Origin: Acetobacteraceae bacterium
GTDB lineage: Bacteria; Pseudomonadota; Alphaproteobacteria; Acetobacterales; Acetobacteraceae
Length of the DNA: 64,000 nt
NCBI GenBank assembly: GCA_030041375.1
Contig: JASHOA010000024.1
Span: forward strand, 124,001-188,000
Direction: 5' to 3'
Positions 17,476-26,204 of the stretch are shown here, in pieces. Positions within the stretch are counted from its first letter, which is position 1. Every line of letters begins with the position of its first letter. The notes below the pieces were generated by a model that saw only the letters and a list, made by a program, of their open reading frames with translations, did not search any database and was not told the DNA's origin. The position numbers and the translations under genes were made by a program.

Positions 17476-17787
17476 ATGGGTGCGACGTCGGGAAATGCAT
17501 CTGCCGGAGGGGTGCGATTCCGTGAGCGGGCACTTTCGGTTCTGCTGGCGGCTCAGCTTGTGCTGATCTTCGTTGCGGAACCGGGCTCTGCCATGGGATT
17601 CAATCTGCTGGTGGCGGTGACGCTCCCGATCATGTTGGTACTCATTCTCGTGGTCGCGTCGAGCAGTCCCGGCGCGCTGATCATCGCTGTCGTTGCCGTC
17701 GGCGCCCGGGCATTGACGGGGATTCTGGCAATCCGGCATGCGGGCCTGACGACGTACGCTAAGCCAGCCGCCGGTAATGGGCTGTGA
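17476..17787 (+). CDS. Small membrane protein, probably 3'-truncated
   Basis: The 103-residue product has an Arg-containing N-terminus and three hydrophobic segments (ALSVLLAAQLVLIFVAEP, LLVAVTLPIMLVLILVV, GALIIAVVAVGARALTG). ATG at 17476 follows GAGGAGACAGGCC. The last dozen residues (TTYAKPAAGNGL) lose the hydrophobic pattern and run into a region of gene fragments, so the natural C-terminus may have been lost by a rearrangement. I do not recognise the family; the N-terminal part of a small channel or sensor is possible. Confidence 0.55.
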   Translation: MGATSGNASAGGVRFRERALSVLLAAQLVLIFVAEPGSAMGFNLLVAVTLPIMLVLILVVASSSPGALIIAVVAVGARALTGILAIRHAGLTTYAKPAAGNGL

Positions 17788-17829
17788 ATGCAACGGGCCG
17801 GTGTTACTGCGGGCCAAAGCGGCAGAGGG

Positions 17830-17945
17830 TCACGCTCCAGACGGTCTCTCGAACAATTTTCTGAACAAGCGCTCGCTCTCCGCCAACCCTTGATCCGTCA
17901 GCACGACGGACTTCTCCTTGCCGACGGGATTTTTGATCAGGTCCC
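17830..17945 (-). pseudogene. C-terminal fragment of a DUF6429 protein
   Basis: About 38 codons read DLIKNPVGKEKSVVLTDQGL followed by AESERLFRKLF and a TGA at 17830-17832, matching the C-terminal end of DUF6429 proteins, which normally have about 80 residues. The upstream part is missing: the frame meets the truncated glycosyltransferase in a different frame at 17937-17945. DUF6429 genes are often carried with insertion sequences in this order, so this is probably the scar of a lost mobile element. Confidence 0.6.
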
Positions 17946-18545
17946 TCCACAGGCCCTGGGAGTCGCCGCTTGGGGTTCCGCCAACCCGGCCAGTCTCAAG
18001 AGGCGATCCGAGAACACGCGGGCGGGGTTCGGTGGAACGAGTTGCCGAATCCTTCGGCTAGCCGCCCTACCGATATGCTCCGCCTCGTCCCGCCGTTCCC
18101 AGAAACGCTCCAGCGCAGCGCCCAAAGCACTGGCGGTTGGCGCGCTGGCGAGAAAGCCGGCAACGCCTTCCTCGACCAATTCACGGTGGCCCGCAACGTC
18201 GGTCGCAATGACCGGCCGGCCGCATAGCATCGCCTCGACCATGACCAGCGGCAACCCTTCGAAGCGCGACGGCAGGACGAGAATGTGATTTCGCGACCAG
18301 ATTTCTTCGGGGGCCGCAAAACCGGCAAAGTTGACGCGGTCCGAAAGATCGAGCCTGCTGGCAAGCGCTTCAAGAATCCCCCGCGTCGGCCCCTTGCCAT
18401 AGAGCGTCAATCGCCACGGCCGGTTTTTGCATACCTCTCCCGCCAGCGTTTCAAGGATGAGATCCTGGCCTTTCTTGGGCCACCACAAAGCGCCATTAGC
18501 AACGGGGCTACTGGTCCTGGGCCTGCTCGCCGGTCCCGGCGGCAT
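17937..18545 (-). pseudogene. 5'-truncated group 1 glycosyltransferase
   Basis: Only the C-terminal, nucleotide-sugar-binding half of a GT4-type glycosyltransferase is present: WWPKKGQDLILETLA, LTLYGKGPTRGILEALA, VNFAGF, LVLPSRFEGLPLVMVEAML (E-x7-E motif) and GRPVIATDVAGHRELV. The N-terminal Rossmann domain of about 180 residues is absent, and the sequence before NGALWW is unrelated filler. Downstream it abuts the DUF6429 fragment. It is therefore a remnant, unlikely to be active even if translated. A palindromic repeat lies about 80 nt upstream. Confidence 0.75.
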
Positions 18546-18625
18546 TCCGCCGCGGTTGCGAAACAGGGCCGCTCGGCCGACGCGCGGTGCGAAGCTTGGG
18601 CGCCGAGACGCTCGCGCCCGGCTCC

Positions 18626-18730
18626 TAGCCCGCGATCGCCCGAGGCGGAATCGTCGGAGGGCGTGAATCGCGGGCTCAAATAAAGCGCGAGACGCGTGTC
18701 GGGCTGCACAGTCAGCCCGACACGAGTCTA
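18626..18730. repeat. Dispersed two-hairpin palindromic element, copy B
   Basis: This is the best-preserved copy. Hairpin 1 has arms AGCCCGCGAT / ATCGCGGGCT; hairpin 2 is a perfect 12-bp stem CGTGTCGGGCTG / CAGCCCGACACG with loop CACAGT. It ends at the sulfotransferase stop codon (TAG on the minus strand, 18728-18730), so one edge of the element is fused to that gene's end. The other side faces the truncated glycosyltransferase. Confidence 0.92.
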
Positions 18731-19549
18731 AACGACGTGGACCGAGCGCGGCAGTTGCGCCGGGTCCTCCCAGAAGGCGTCGCGCTCGTATTTCTTGAAG
18801 AGATCAGGCGGCAGTATCGTGGTGCGCGCGCACGGGCGCACCGCACTCCCGACCGCGTGCAAGCCCGGCGTGCCGAGGCGCGCGTCGAACTCGATCATGT
18901 CATAGCAGGGCGCGATGTGCTCGGGATCGTGCGCGTACAGCGGTTCGCCGATGAAATTGTAGATCGCAGCGATCGTTCCGAGGGGATTGGTGGTCAGGCT
19001 CTCGTAACGTACGAGCAAGAGCTTATCGGCGTGTTCGCCGTAGACGGCTTCGCGAAGCGCGTTGTAGGCGAAGCCCACCATGCCGGCGGGGCCGCCCAAG
19101 CCCTCAAGGCGCGAATAGACGGTGCCGGCGGGATCGAAGTTGAAGATGCCGGAGAGCTCGAAGGCGTTGCGCCGGACCAGGCTTTCCATGCTGTCCATGA
19201 TCCAGGAGAGGTTGCGCACGCAGCAGATGACCTTGGCCGCGGGGAACAGCTCGGCCAACGCCGGGAGCCGCGCCGTCCAGCCGCGGCTGGTGTCGAACAC
19301 GAGCTTTTCTTTGTGGATGTCGGCGTAATAAGCGTCGAACACGGCGGCGAGCAGGCGCCGGCGGACGTCGTCGTCGATGAACACGGCGCCCTCGTTCCTT
19401 TGGCTGGTTTCGCGCAGCATGGCGTTGAAGAGCGCGTTCACCGGGCTCGACATGCCGGCCTGGAAGTGCGGGTTTTGCCGGAGCAGCGCGGACAGCAGGG
19501 TCGAGCCGGAGCGCGGCAGGCCGGAGATGAGGTGGATGCCGTTATTCAC
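18728..19549 (-). CDS. PAPS-dependent sulfotransferase family protein
   Basis: The 273-residue protein starts GIHLISGLPRSGSTLLSAL, the P-loop-like 5'-phosphosulfate binding motif of sulfotransferases. It continues with KLVFDTSRGWTARLPAL, KVICCVRNLSWIMDS (the 3'-phosphate binding Arg/Ser segment) and YESLTTNPLGTI. It would transfer sulfate from PAPS to an unidentified acceptor in the cytoplasm. The start is GTG at 19549; no strong ribosome site is evident. The stop codon lies at the edge of palindromic repeat copy B. The upstream neighbour, 49 nt away, is a PEP-CTERM protein, a possible link to exopolysaccharide-associated surface chemistry. Confidence 0.85.
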   Translation of the reverse strand: MNNGIHLISGLPRSGSTLLSALLRQNPHFQAGMSSPVNALFNAMLRETSQRNEGAVFIDDDVRRRLLAAVFDAYYADIHKEKLVFDTSRGWTARLPALAELFPAAKVICCVRNLSWIMDSMESLVRRNAFELSGIFNFDPAGTVYSRLEGLGGPAGMVGFAYNALREAVYGEHADKLLLVRYESLTTNPLGTIAAIYNFIGEPLYAHDPEHIAPCYDMIEFDARLGTPGLHAVGSAVRPCARTTILPPDLFKKYERDAFWEDPAQLPRSVHVV

Positions 19550-19598
19550 GGACGGGTCGAGCTGGCGAGCGCGGCACCGTGGTGGCGCTCGCCGCCGT

Positions 19599-20624
19599 TT
19601 ATCGCTTGCGGCGGATCGCTGCGCCCGCGCCGGTGAAGGCGAGCAGGCCGAGCACGCCCGTGCCGAGCAGGGCGAGGCTGCCAGGCTCGGGGGTCGGAAC
19701 CGGCGAGGAAGGAACGTAGGCGATCGTGACGTAGCCGTCGCCCTGTCGAACGCCGGCGGTCAACACCGCGTTGGTGAAGCCCGAGGCGAGGAAGGAGCCG
19801 CCTCCGCCGCCTGAGTAGCCTCCCCCGCCGCCGCTACCGCCGCCGCCGCCCGAGTAGCCGGCGCCCCCGCCGCCGCCAATGGCCGCGCCGCCACCTCCGA
19901 GGAACCCGCCATTGCCGCCGTCCGAGTAGCCGGTGCCGCCAGCGCCTTTTGCGCCACCGCCGCCACCGGACTCTGGAATGCCGCTGGCGCCCCCATCCTG
20001 GAAGGCGCCGCCCTTGAAGCCGGCGCCGCCCCCGCCATTGAAGCCCAGGGCGGGGGTGTCGACGGAGGCGGTCCCCCCGTAGCCGCCCATTCCGCCGGTG
20101 CCCCCGGCGCCACCGTCGCTCCCGCCGCCCCTATACCCGTCGATTGTCGTTTGGCCCGAGGGGTCGGCCTCGAACGTCCCGTAGTTGGCGCCGCCACCGC
20201 CGCCGGCGACGGCGAGAAGGGTGCCGCCCTTGACGTAGCTCAGGCCGCCACCCCCACCGCCGTAGTCGCGGCCGCCGTTAGCGCCTTCGCCACCGACGCC
20301 GATCGTGAGGACGGCGTTGGCGGTGAGCGAGATGTCGCCCTGTACTTCCGCGCCGTAACCGCCCGCGATGTTATAGCCGTAGCTCACGCTCGTGGCCAAG
20401 CTGGAGCCGCCTTGCGCGCCGTAGACGGTGATCTCGTAGGTGCCGGTTGTCGGCACGATGAAGGTCTCGGAGGTGCCGGTGTAGCTGAATGTCTCTGAAG
20501 TCAACGGGTCGGCCCTCGCGGTGCCGAGCGAAACCGCGAGCGCGAGCAGCGACGCGCCGGCGAGCAGAGTTGTGCGCATGGATCGTGTGTTCTCTGATAT
20601 CGATTGCTCCGCAGCTTTCATCAT
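19599..20624 (-). CDS. Glycine-rich PEP-CTERM surface protein
   Basis: The 341-residue protein has a signal peptide (MRTTLLAGASLLALAVSLGTARA at residue 16 onward), an N-terminal beta-rich part (ETFSYTGTSETFIVPTTG), and a long Gly-rich region with repeated GGGGG, GGSG and GYSGGGG blocks. The C-terminal sorting signal is PTPEPGSLALLG, a hydrophobic helix and RRKR. PEP-CTERM proteins are processed by exosortase and are linked to exopolysaccharide. The first ATG (20624) is preceded by AGGGGGAATTC; ATG at 20579 is the alternative. No exosortase gene is in the window. The Gly-rich domain resembles the glycine-rich fold of receptor-associated proteins, which is a weak inference. Confidence 0.85.
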   Translation of the reverse strand: MMKAAEQSISENTRSMRTTLLAGASLLALAVSLGTARADPLTSETFSYTGTSETFIVPTTGTYEITVYGAQGGSSLATSVSYGYNIAGGYGAEVQGDISLTANAVLTIGVGGEGANGGRDYGGGGGGLSYVKGGTLLAVAGGGGGANYGTFEADPSGQTTIDGYRGGGSDGGAGGTGGMGGYGGTASVDTPALGFNGGGGAGFKGGAFQDGGASGIPESGGGGGAKGAGGTGYSDGGNGGFLGGGGAAIGGGGGAGYSGGGGGSGGGGGYSGGGGGSFLASGFTNAVLTAGVRQGDGYVTIAYVPSSPVPTPEPGSLALLGTGVLGLLAFTGAGAAIRRKR

Positions 20625-20882
20625 GAATTCCCCCTGGCTTCTTTCGGCACCAGCGTCGCCGTGTGCCCGGCGCTTTCACGAAACCGTGTGAATGACCGGG
20701 GCTACACCGCTTCGTCTGCGGCTGCCGTTGGTTTCAGCGCGATATGCTGTGCCAGGGCCGCCGCCGGCAACGGAATTGCATGGAGATTGGCGGCAATTCC
20801 TGGTAGTTCCGCAGTCCGAGGCGTAGCACGGCCGGCGGGACCGATTCCGACGGCGGCTTGCTCTCGGAGGACGGTATCCGGT

Positions 20883-21902
20883 GTGGCAGGCAAGCAATTG
20901 CAGCGGGAAGATATCGTATCAGAGTTCGCGCTGAAGTTGCGCCTCACCGCCGCGGCGCTTGGTTGCAACAGTTACAAGGATCTTTGCGCGCGGTTCCAGG
21001 CGATCAACCCGGCTACCTATTTCGACCTCGAGCGCGCGCATAAATGGCTGCAGGGCCACGCTCTGCCGCGTGCCAGCCAAGTGTACGAAGACTGGGCCAA
21101 GGTCATCGGCACAGAGCGGCCCGGCGCCTGGCTCGCCAGGTGCCCGATCGCGGATTTCCTCGCGGAAATCTGCGCACGCCGGGAGATCAATGCCGAGACG
21201 TTGCTGGAGCGCGCGGGCGCGCCCGCAGTTGAGGGGACGGAAGCTGCCGCGCGGGGGCGCACGGCACAGCCTTATCTCGCCGGCAACTTCGCCTGCTACT
21301 CGCTCGCCTGGTCGCCTTACTACAAGGGCCAGATTATCCGGGGGTCCCTGCTGATCAACCTCGGCCAGCGCGGCAACGCGCTGGTCGCCAGGTACGAAGA
21401 GATGCTGCTCGGTGGCCCAATCCGGTTCGAGGGCGAAGTCCATTTCTCGGCCCGCACGCTGCACTTGGTCCTCCGGCTGACCGGAGGGAAATCACCGCTC
21501 TCTATTGCCTTGATGACCCTTCTCCTGCCCGGTCGGCCCGCCAGCGTGATGCTCGGTATGATGTCGGGAGCGAGCTTCGTCGGACCGGATCCGCAACCCT
21601 GCGCGGCGCGTGTGGCCCTGATCCGCGTCCCCCGCGATGCCAGCCATTCGAACGGCTATCTGGCCCCGGTGGCGGATGCGCTCGCCGAAAATCTGCTGAC
21701 CCTCGGCTTGCCCTTCGACGACCCCTGGCAGGCGGGAGAACTGCTCGGCGAATTCCTGCGTCGCGGCGCGACCGGAGGGCTCACCCAGGTGACGGCACAC
21801 GAGCAGGCGCGGCTGGCTTCCGTGTTCGACAAGGGTTATCTCGGTCACTGTTCGCAGGGCACGGACAAGCGCAACGAGTTGCCCCACGATGCTGAGATGT
21901 AG
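20883..21902 (+). CDS. Hypothetical protein, possible N-terminal helix-turn-helix
   Basis: From a GTG at 20883 (VAGKQLQREDIVSEF) the product is 339 residues. The first about 90 residues are helical and regulator-like (FALKLRLTAAALGCNSYKDL, HKWLQGHALPRASQVYEDWA), reminiscent of XRE-type DNA-binding proteins where a segment is chosen by position rather than strong motif. The rest has mixed alpha/beta character (YLAGNFACYSLAWSPYYKGQ, IRGSLLINL, FEGEVHFSARTLHLVLRLTG) with no known catalytic signature. The frame is open upstream of 20883 but that part is Ala/Arg filler. It is divergent from the PEP-CTERM gene, so it might regulate that locus. Confidence 0.55.
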   Translation: MAGKQLQREDIVSEFALKLRLTAAALGCNSYKDLCARFQAINPATYFDLERAHKWLQGHALPRASQVYEDWAKVIGTERPGAWLARCPIADFLAEICARREINAETLLERAGAPAVEGTEAAARGRTAQPYLAGNFACYSLAWSPYYKGQIIRGSLLINLGQRGNALVARYEEMLLGGPIRFEGEVHFSARTLHLVLRLTGGKSPLSIALMTLLLPGRPASVMLGMMSGASFVGPDPQPCAARVALIRVPRDASHSNGYLAPVADALAENLLTLGLPFDDPWQAGELLGEFLRRGATGGLTQVTAHEQARLASVFDKGYLGHCSQGTDKRNELPHDAEM

Positions 21903-22345
21903 GCGCTCGCATTCGTCGGCGGCTCAGCCGGGCCAACCCCAAGATCCCGCCTTCGCCGAGCCGCCGGTCAGGACCGGCTCGGCCTCGCGCAGGCCGCCGG
22001 GGCGGCCGCTCGTTGTGCCCTGCTCATTCGCGCCTCGTACGTTGGAGCGAGGGCCTCAAGCGGTGCGGTGAGGTCATAGTGTCGGTTGTCAGATAGACAA
22101 CGCCGCCTTTATCAACCGAACGCAGCGAAAACCTTGTGCGTTCCGATGTTTTTTGCCATGACGCGGCTGCGGCGCAGAAGCGGAGGCGGTGGGCGGAACT
22201 CGGGAGGTGCGGGCGGGAATCACCACGGTACGCGACATGGTCACCGCCTTTGCGGATGAGGAGCGCTGTCGGCGGTTGCCGGAAGCGATGGTCTGGTCGT
22301 GAAATTGCCATTCCTCACCACCGCGCAGCGGAACGCATTCGCATT
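21903..22345. other. Intergenic region without a supported gene
   Basis: This gap lies between the plus-strand hypothetical gene and the end of cydC. It holds an inverted repeat GTTGTC-AGATA-GACAAC at 22085-22101, a possible protein-binding site or weak terminator. The frames open here are compositional and show no recognisable protein. Confidence 0.4.
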
Positions 22346-24109
22346 TCACAGATGCGCCAGGCCCTGTTGCAGTTGCAGAAGGCGTGGCAGGTAGCGCCCG
22401 CTGTTGCGCAACACGCCTAGGATGCCGCTCTCCACGACCCGGCCCGCTTCCAGCACCGCGACCCGGTCCGCCTCTGAGATCGCTTCGAGGCGGTGGGTGA
22501 TCCACAGCACCGTGCGCCCGGCCATCACGGCCTCCAGCGCGCCCCGCAGTGCAGCGGCCGTAACCGGATCGAGGCCCTCCGTCGGTTCGTCGAGGATCAG
22601 CCATGGTGTGTCGCGCAGCACCGCCCTTGCCAGCGCGACCCGGCGCGCCTCGCCGCCGGAAATCCGGGCGCCAGCCTCGCCGACCTGGGTATCCAGCCCT
22701 TCCGGCGCCGCCCGCACGAAGGCGGCAAGTTGCGCCGCTTCCAGGGCCTGCCAGAGCATCGGATCGGTCGCGCCAGGCCGCGCCAGGAGCAGGTTGTCGC
22801 GGATCGTGCCGTGGAACAGGAACGTGCGCTGCGAGACCACGGTGAAGAGGCTCCGCACATCGTCGCCGCGAATGTCGTGAAGCTCGATGCCGCCGAGCAA
22901 GGCCGAGCCTTCCTGGTATTCGGCAAAGCGCAGCAGGAGATTCGCAATCGATGTCTTGCCGGCGCCGCTCCGGCCGAGCAGCATCATGCGGCTTCCCTGA
23001 GGAATCGAGAGGTCGAGCCCGTTCAAGGCCCAGATGCGTTCCGGCTTGTCCGCGGCGTTGTAGCAGAGCCGTATGCCGCGGAGTTCGAGATCGAGCCTGC
23101 CCGGGCGCGGCGGGCTTGCCCCGGGGTCGCGAACAGGGGCCGGGCGATCGGCGATTTCGAAGACGCGGCGCGTCGATTCCCGTATCGGCGCCAGCAAAGG
23201 CAGCGCCTGGCTGAGCGGGGCCACCGCTTCGAAGGCGCCGAGCGCGCCGAGGACGAACAGGGCCAGCTCCGGCCCGCTGACCAGGCCGGCCCGCAAGAGA
23301 GGGATGCCGATCAGCAGCATCGCCGCCATCGCGACGTTCGCGAGCAGCGTGGAGGCCGCGGCGCCGCTCGCGGCGATGCTGCGCATTCGCCGCTGGCCGG
23401 CGATGAGGGCGGCATCTCTGCCTTCGATGCGCGCCGCCATGGCCGGCGCCGCGCCGTAGGTCAAGAGGTCGGCCATGCCCTGCACCGTATCCACGACATC
23501 GGCGCGCAGGCCGGCCTCCAGTGCGACGATCTTTCGCCCCGGCTTCGCCGCCGCGCCGAGGCCGATCAACGGCACCGCCACGCCGGCGAGGAGCAAGAGC
23601 AGGTAGAGGGCGAGGCCGGCGGCGGGAGCGATGAGGCCGAAGGTCAGGGCCATCGCCAGGCTGGCAATGGCGGCGACGAGCACGGGGACCAGGACGCGCG
23701 GATAGAAATCGCTCAGGCGTTCGACATCGGCGACCAGCCGGCCGAGCAGGTCGCCGCCGCGATCGACGAGGCCGAGCGGGGCAAGCGGCACCAGGCGGGC
23801 GAACAGGAACACGCGGAGCGCGGCGACCTGGCGGAACGTCGCCTCGTGATCGACCAGCCGCGACGCATAGCGCGCCAGCACCCGGACGGTGGCGAAGAAG
23901 CGAACGCCGGCCGCGGGAGTGAAGAAGTTGAAGGCGTTCTGCGCCGCGTAGCCGGCGAGCCCGACCGCGGCGGCGCTGGCGAGGAACCAGCCGGCCAGTG
24001 CCAGCAGGCCGAAATTGGCGAGCATGGTGGCGAGGCCCAGGGCGACGCCGCCCGCCATCCAGAGACCGTACGGCCGATAGAGCCTGAGCAGGCGGATCAA
24101 CTCGCGCAT
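22346..24109 (-). CDS. cydC: Glutathione/cysteine ABC exporter subunit CydC
   Basis: CydDC exports reduced thiols and is required to assemble cytochrome bd. The 587-residue protein has the six-helix ABC exporter domain (GLATMLANFGLLALAGWFLA, the CydC-type N-terminus) and an ATPase domain. The latter has Walker A LLGRSGAGKTSI, a GVVSQRTFLFHGTIRDNLL-like Q-loop, the degenerate signature ISGGEARRVALARA and Walker B WLILDEPTEGLD. Its start overlaps the cydD end by 13 nt, so the two are coupled. It is the last gene of the cyd operon. Confidence 0.92.
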   Translation of the reverse strand: MRELIRLLRLYRPYGLWMAGGVALGLATMLANFGLLALAGWFLASAAAVGLAGYAAQNAFNFFTPAAGVRFFATVRVLARYASRLVDHEATFRQVAALRVFLFARLVPLAPLGLVDRGGDLLGRLVADVERLSDFYPRVLVPVLVAAIASLAMALTFGLIAPAAGLALYLLLLLAGVAVPLIGLGAAAKPGRKIVALEAGLRADVVDTVQGMADLLTYGAAPAMAARIEGRDAALIAGQRRMRSIAASGAAASTLLANVAMAAMLLIGIPLLRAGLVSGPELALFVLGALGAFEAVAPLSQALPLLAPIRESTRRVFEIADRPAPVRDPGASPPRPGRLDLELRGIRLCYNAADKPERIWALNGLDLSIPQGSRMMLLGRSGAGKTSIANLLLRFAEYQEGSALLGGIELHDIRGDDVRSLFTVVSQRTFLFHGTIRDNLLLARPGATDPMLWQALEAAQLAAFVRAAPEGLDTQVGEAGARISGGEARRVALARAVLRDTPWLILDEPTEGLDPVTAAALRGALEAVMAGRTVLWITHRLEAISEADRVAVLEAGRVVESGILGVLRNSGRYLPRLLQLQQGLAHL

Positions 24110-25851
24110 GCCAACCCCCGAAATGCCACTCCCTGGGCAGCGCCCAGCATTCCGGCATAGACCCCGCCGGCGGCGGCCAGCGCGCGGTGGGTGCCGGCCT
24201 CCGCCACGCGGCCCTGCTCGAGCACGAGAATCTGGCCGGCCGCCTCGATCGTCGCCAGACGATGGGCGATCACCACGGCGGTGCGGCCGGCGGCCAGCCG
24301 GGCGATCGCGGCAACCAGCTCGGCTTCGGTTTCAAGGTCGAGATTGGCAGTCGCCTCGTCCAGGATCAGCAGCGGTGCATCCTTGAGGAACGCCCGCGCC
24401 AGGGCGAGCCGTTGGACCTGCCCGCCCGAGAGGCCGGCGCCACCCTCGCCAAGCTCGGTGTCGAAGCCGCGCGGCAGGGCCTCGATGAAGGAGAGCGCGC
24501 CGGCCTCGGCGGCGGCGCGGCGCAGGGCAGGGAGGTCGGCGTCGGGTCGGGCAAGGCGCAGATTGCTCGCGATCGTTCCGGAGAAGAGCCGCGGCGCCTG
24601 CGGGACATAGGCGAGACGGCGCCACCACTCCTCGGGGGCGATGTGGTCGAGGGGCGTCGTGCCGTTGACCATCACGCGTCCCTGCGAGGGCAGCACGAAC
24701 CCGAGCAGGGCGGCGGCGAGCGTGCTCTTGCCGGCGCCGCTCGGGCCGACCAGGGCGGTCATCCGGCCGGCCGGGATGTCACAGTCGATACCGCAGAGAA
24801 CCGGCCGCCCCGGCGCGTAGGCGACAGAGAGACCACGGCAGGAGAGCGCAATCGGCGCCTCCGGTGCCGTGAGCACGCCCGCGCGGCGCGGCGGCTTGGC
24901 GTCCAGCACCTCGAAGATGCGGCCGGCGGCGGCCAGTGCGCTGAGGCGGGCGTGGTAATGAGTGGCAAGGTTGCGCAACGGCAGGAAGAATTCGGGGACC
25001 AGCAGCAGCACCAGGAAAGCGGGATAGAAATCGATGCGGCCGTGCAGGAGCCGCGTGCCGAACAGCACCGCGACCAGGGCGATCGACAGGCTGGAGAAGA
25101 ATTCCAGCACCGCGGAAGTAAGAAAGGCGATGCGCAGGCTTTCCATCGTGGTGCGCCGGTAGTCGTCGGCGATCCGCCCCACCAGCGCGATCTCGGCGCG
25201 GGCGCGGCCGAACAGCTTGAGCGTGGTGAGGCCCTGCACCGCGTCCAGGAAATGCGCGCCCATGCGCAGCAACTCGCGCCACTGGCGGCGGTTGACCGCC
25301 TCGGCCTGGGAGCCGACGAGGACCATGAAGAACGGGATCAGCGGCCCGCTGACCAGGAGCACCGTGCCGCTGATCCAATCGAGCCGGAACACCGCGGCGA
25401 AGATCGCGAGCGGCACGAGCGCGACCAGGGCGAGTTGCGGCAGATAGCGGGCGAGATAAGGGTCCAGCGACTCGACACCCTGCATCACCGTGCCGGCGAC
25501 ATCGCCGCTCTGCTCGGAAGCCGCATGGACCGGGCCTGATCGCAGCAGGCGGGTGACCAGCCCCCGCCGCAGCGCCGAGCGGACGGCGGCGGAGGCGTGG
25601 AAGCCGGTCATCTCCGCCGCCCAGGAGAGGCCGGCACGCAACAGGAACAGCACGCCGAGCAGGGCCAGTTCCGGGGTGAGGCGTTGCAGGCCGGCGCCGT
25701 GGAATGCCGCGCGGTCGACGATACGGGCCAGCAGGATGGCCTCAGCGATCACCACCAGGCCGGCGAGCAGGCCGAGTGCGATCGTGGCGAGCAGCGCCCC
25801 GCGGGCGAGGCGAGCCTCTGCCCTCAGGCGTTGGTCAAGCTGCTGCGCCAT
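24097..25851 (-). CDS. cydD: Glutathione/cysteine ABC exporter subunit CydD
   Basis: This 584-residue partner of CydC has an exporter-type membrane domain (GPLIPFFMVLVGSQAEAVNRR and LQGLTTLKLFGRA-like motifs typical of CydD) and an ATPase domain. Walker A is VGPSGAGKSTLA, the signature LSGGQVQRLALARA and Walker B LLILDEATANLD, all intact, so this half can hydrolyse ATP. It follows the 32-codon small gene by 29 nt and overlaps cydC. Operon order cydABX-DC is common in alphaproteobacteria. Confidence 0.93.
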   Translation of the reverse strand: MAQQLDQRLRAEARLARGALLATIALGLLAGLVVIAEAILLARIVDRAAFHGAGLQRLTPELALLGVLFLLRAGLSWAAEMTGFHASAAVRSALRRGLVTRLLRSGPVHAASEQSGDVAGTVMQGVESLDPYLARYLPQLALVALVPLAIFAAVFRLDWISGTVLLVSGPLIPFFMVLVGSQAEAVNRRQWRELLRMGAHFLDAVQGLTTLKLFGRARAEIALVGRIADDYRRTTMESLRIAFLTSAVLEFFSSLSIALVAVLFGTRLLHGRIDFYPAFLVLLLVPEFFLPLRNLATHYHARLSALAAAGRIFEVLDAKPPRRAGVLTAPEAPIALSCRGLSVAYAPGRPVLCGIDCDIPAGRMTALVGPSGAGKSTLAAALLGFVLPSQGRVMVNGTTPLDHIAPEEWWRRLAYVPQAPRLFSGTIASNLRLARPDADLPALRRAAAEAGALSFIEALPRGFDTELGEGGAGLSGGQVQRLALARAFLKDAPLLILDEATANLDLETEAELVAAIARLAAGRTAVVIAHRLATIEAAGQILVLEQGRVAEAGTHRALAAAGGVYAGMLGAAQGVAFRGLACAS

Positions 25852-25880
25852 TCTGTGCGGCGTTCAATGCCGCACCTCAC

Positions 25881-25979
25881 TCACGGGAAGCGCTTGCGCG
25901 TGTAGAGCCAGGCGAGGAGGAACATCCCAAGATAGATGAAGGGAACGAAAACGATGATGCCTTCGAGTCCACCGAGCAT
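25881..25979 (-). CDS. 32-residue membrane microprotein in the cyd operon
   Basis: The ORF reads MLGGLEGIIVFVPFIYLG then MFLLAWLYTRKRFP and stop. It has one strongly hydrophobic helix and a basic C-terminal tail (TRKRF). A strong GGAGG site, overlapping the stop codon of the preceding cydX-like gene, sits 9 nt before the ATG. Size, position and topology fit an accessory single-helix subunit of a bd oxidase or a CydDC-associated peptide, comparable to CydX, CydH or CydS. Sequence similarity to any of these is not obvious, so function is inference. Confidence 0.7.
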   Translation of the reverse strand: MLGGLEGIIVFVPFIYLGMFLLAWLYTRKRFP

Positions 25980-25991
25980 CGACCGCGCCTC

Positions 25992-26189
25992 CTAGAACTC
26001 GGACCCGGTTTCGCCGGACGGGCTCTGCGTCTCCAGCAGCACCGCTCCCGCTGCGGCGATGAGCACGATCATGGTGGTGCCGACCAGCCAAGCGAAGTAC
26101 CACGGGCCATCGTCGCCGGCGACCACGGCGATGAACAGCGCCAGCGCCAGAATCAGAGCCAGGGCCACGAATTTGATGAAAGTTTCCAC
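25992..26189 (-). CDS. cydX: CydX-like small subunit with an extra N-terminal helix
   Basis: The 65-residue product starts at GTG 26189 with a GGCAGGA site. Residues about 5-24 form one hydrophobic helix (FVALALILALALFIAVVAG). Then DDGPWYFAWLVGTTMIVLIA recapitulates the CydX signature (E. coli CydX begins WYFAWILG) and leads into a second helix and a polar tail. CydX is a small subunit that stabilises cytochrome bd next to the haems. The usual protein is about 37 residues; here the motif is preceded by a whole additional helix. It lies 15 nt after cydB. Confidence 0.8.
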   Translation of the reverse strand: METFIKFVALALILALALFIAVVAGDDGPWYFAWLVGTTMIVLIAAAGAVLLETQSPSGETGSEF

Positions 26190-26204
26190 GATTCCTGCCC
26201 CCCG

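Noticed and set aside
22493-24160. 555-codon plus-strand frame opposite cydC
   Set aside because: It is antisense to a complete ABC exporter gene and has no recognisable domain.
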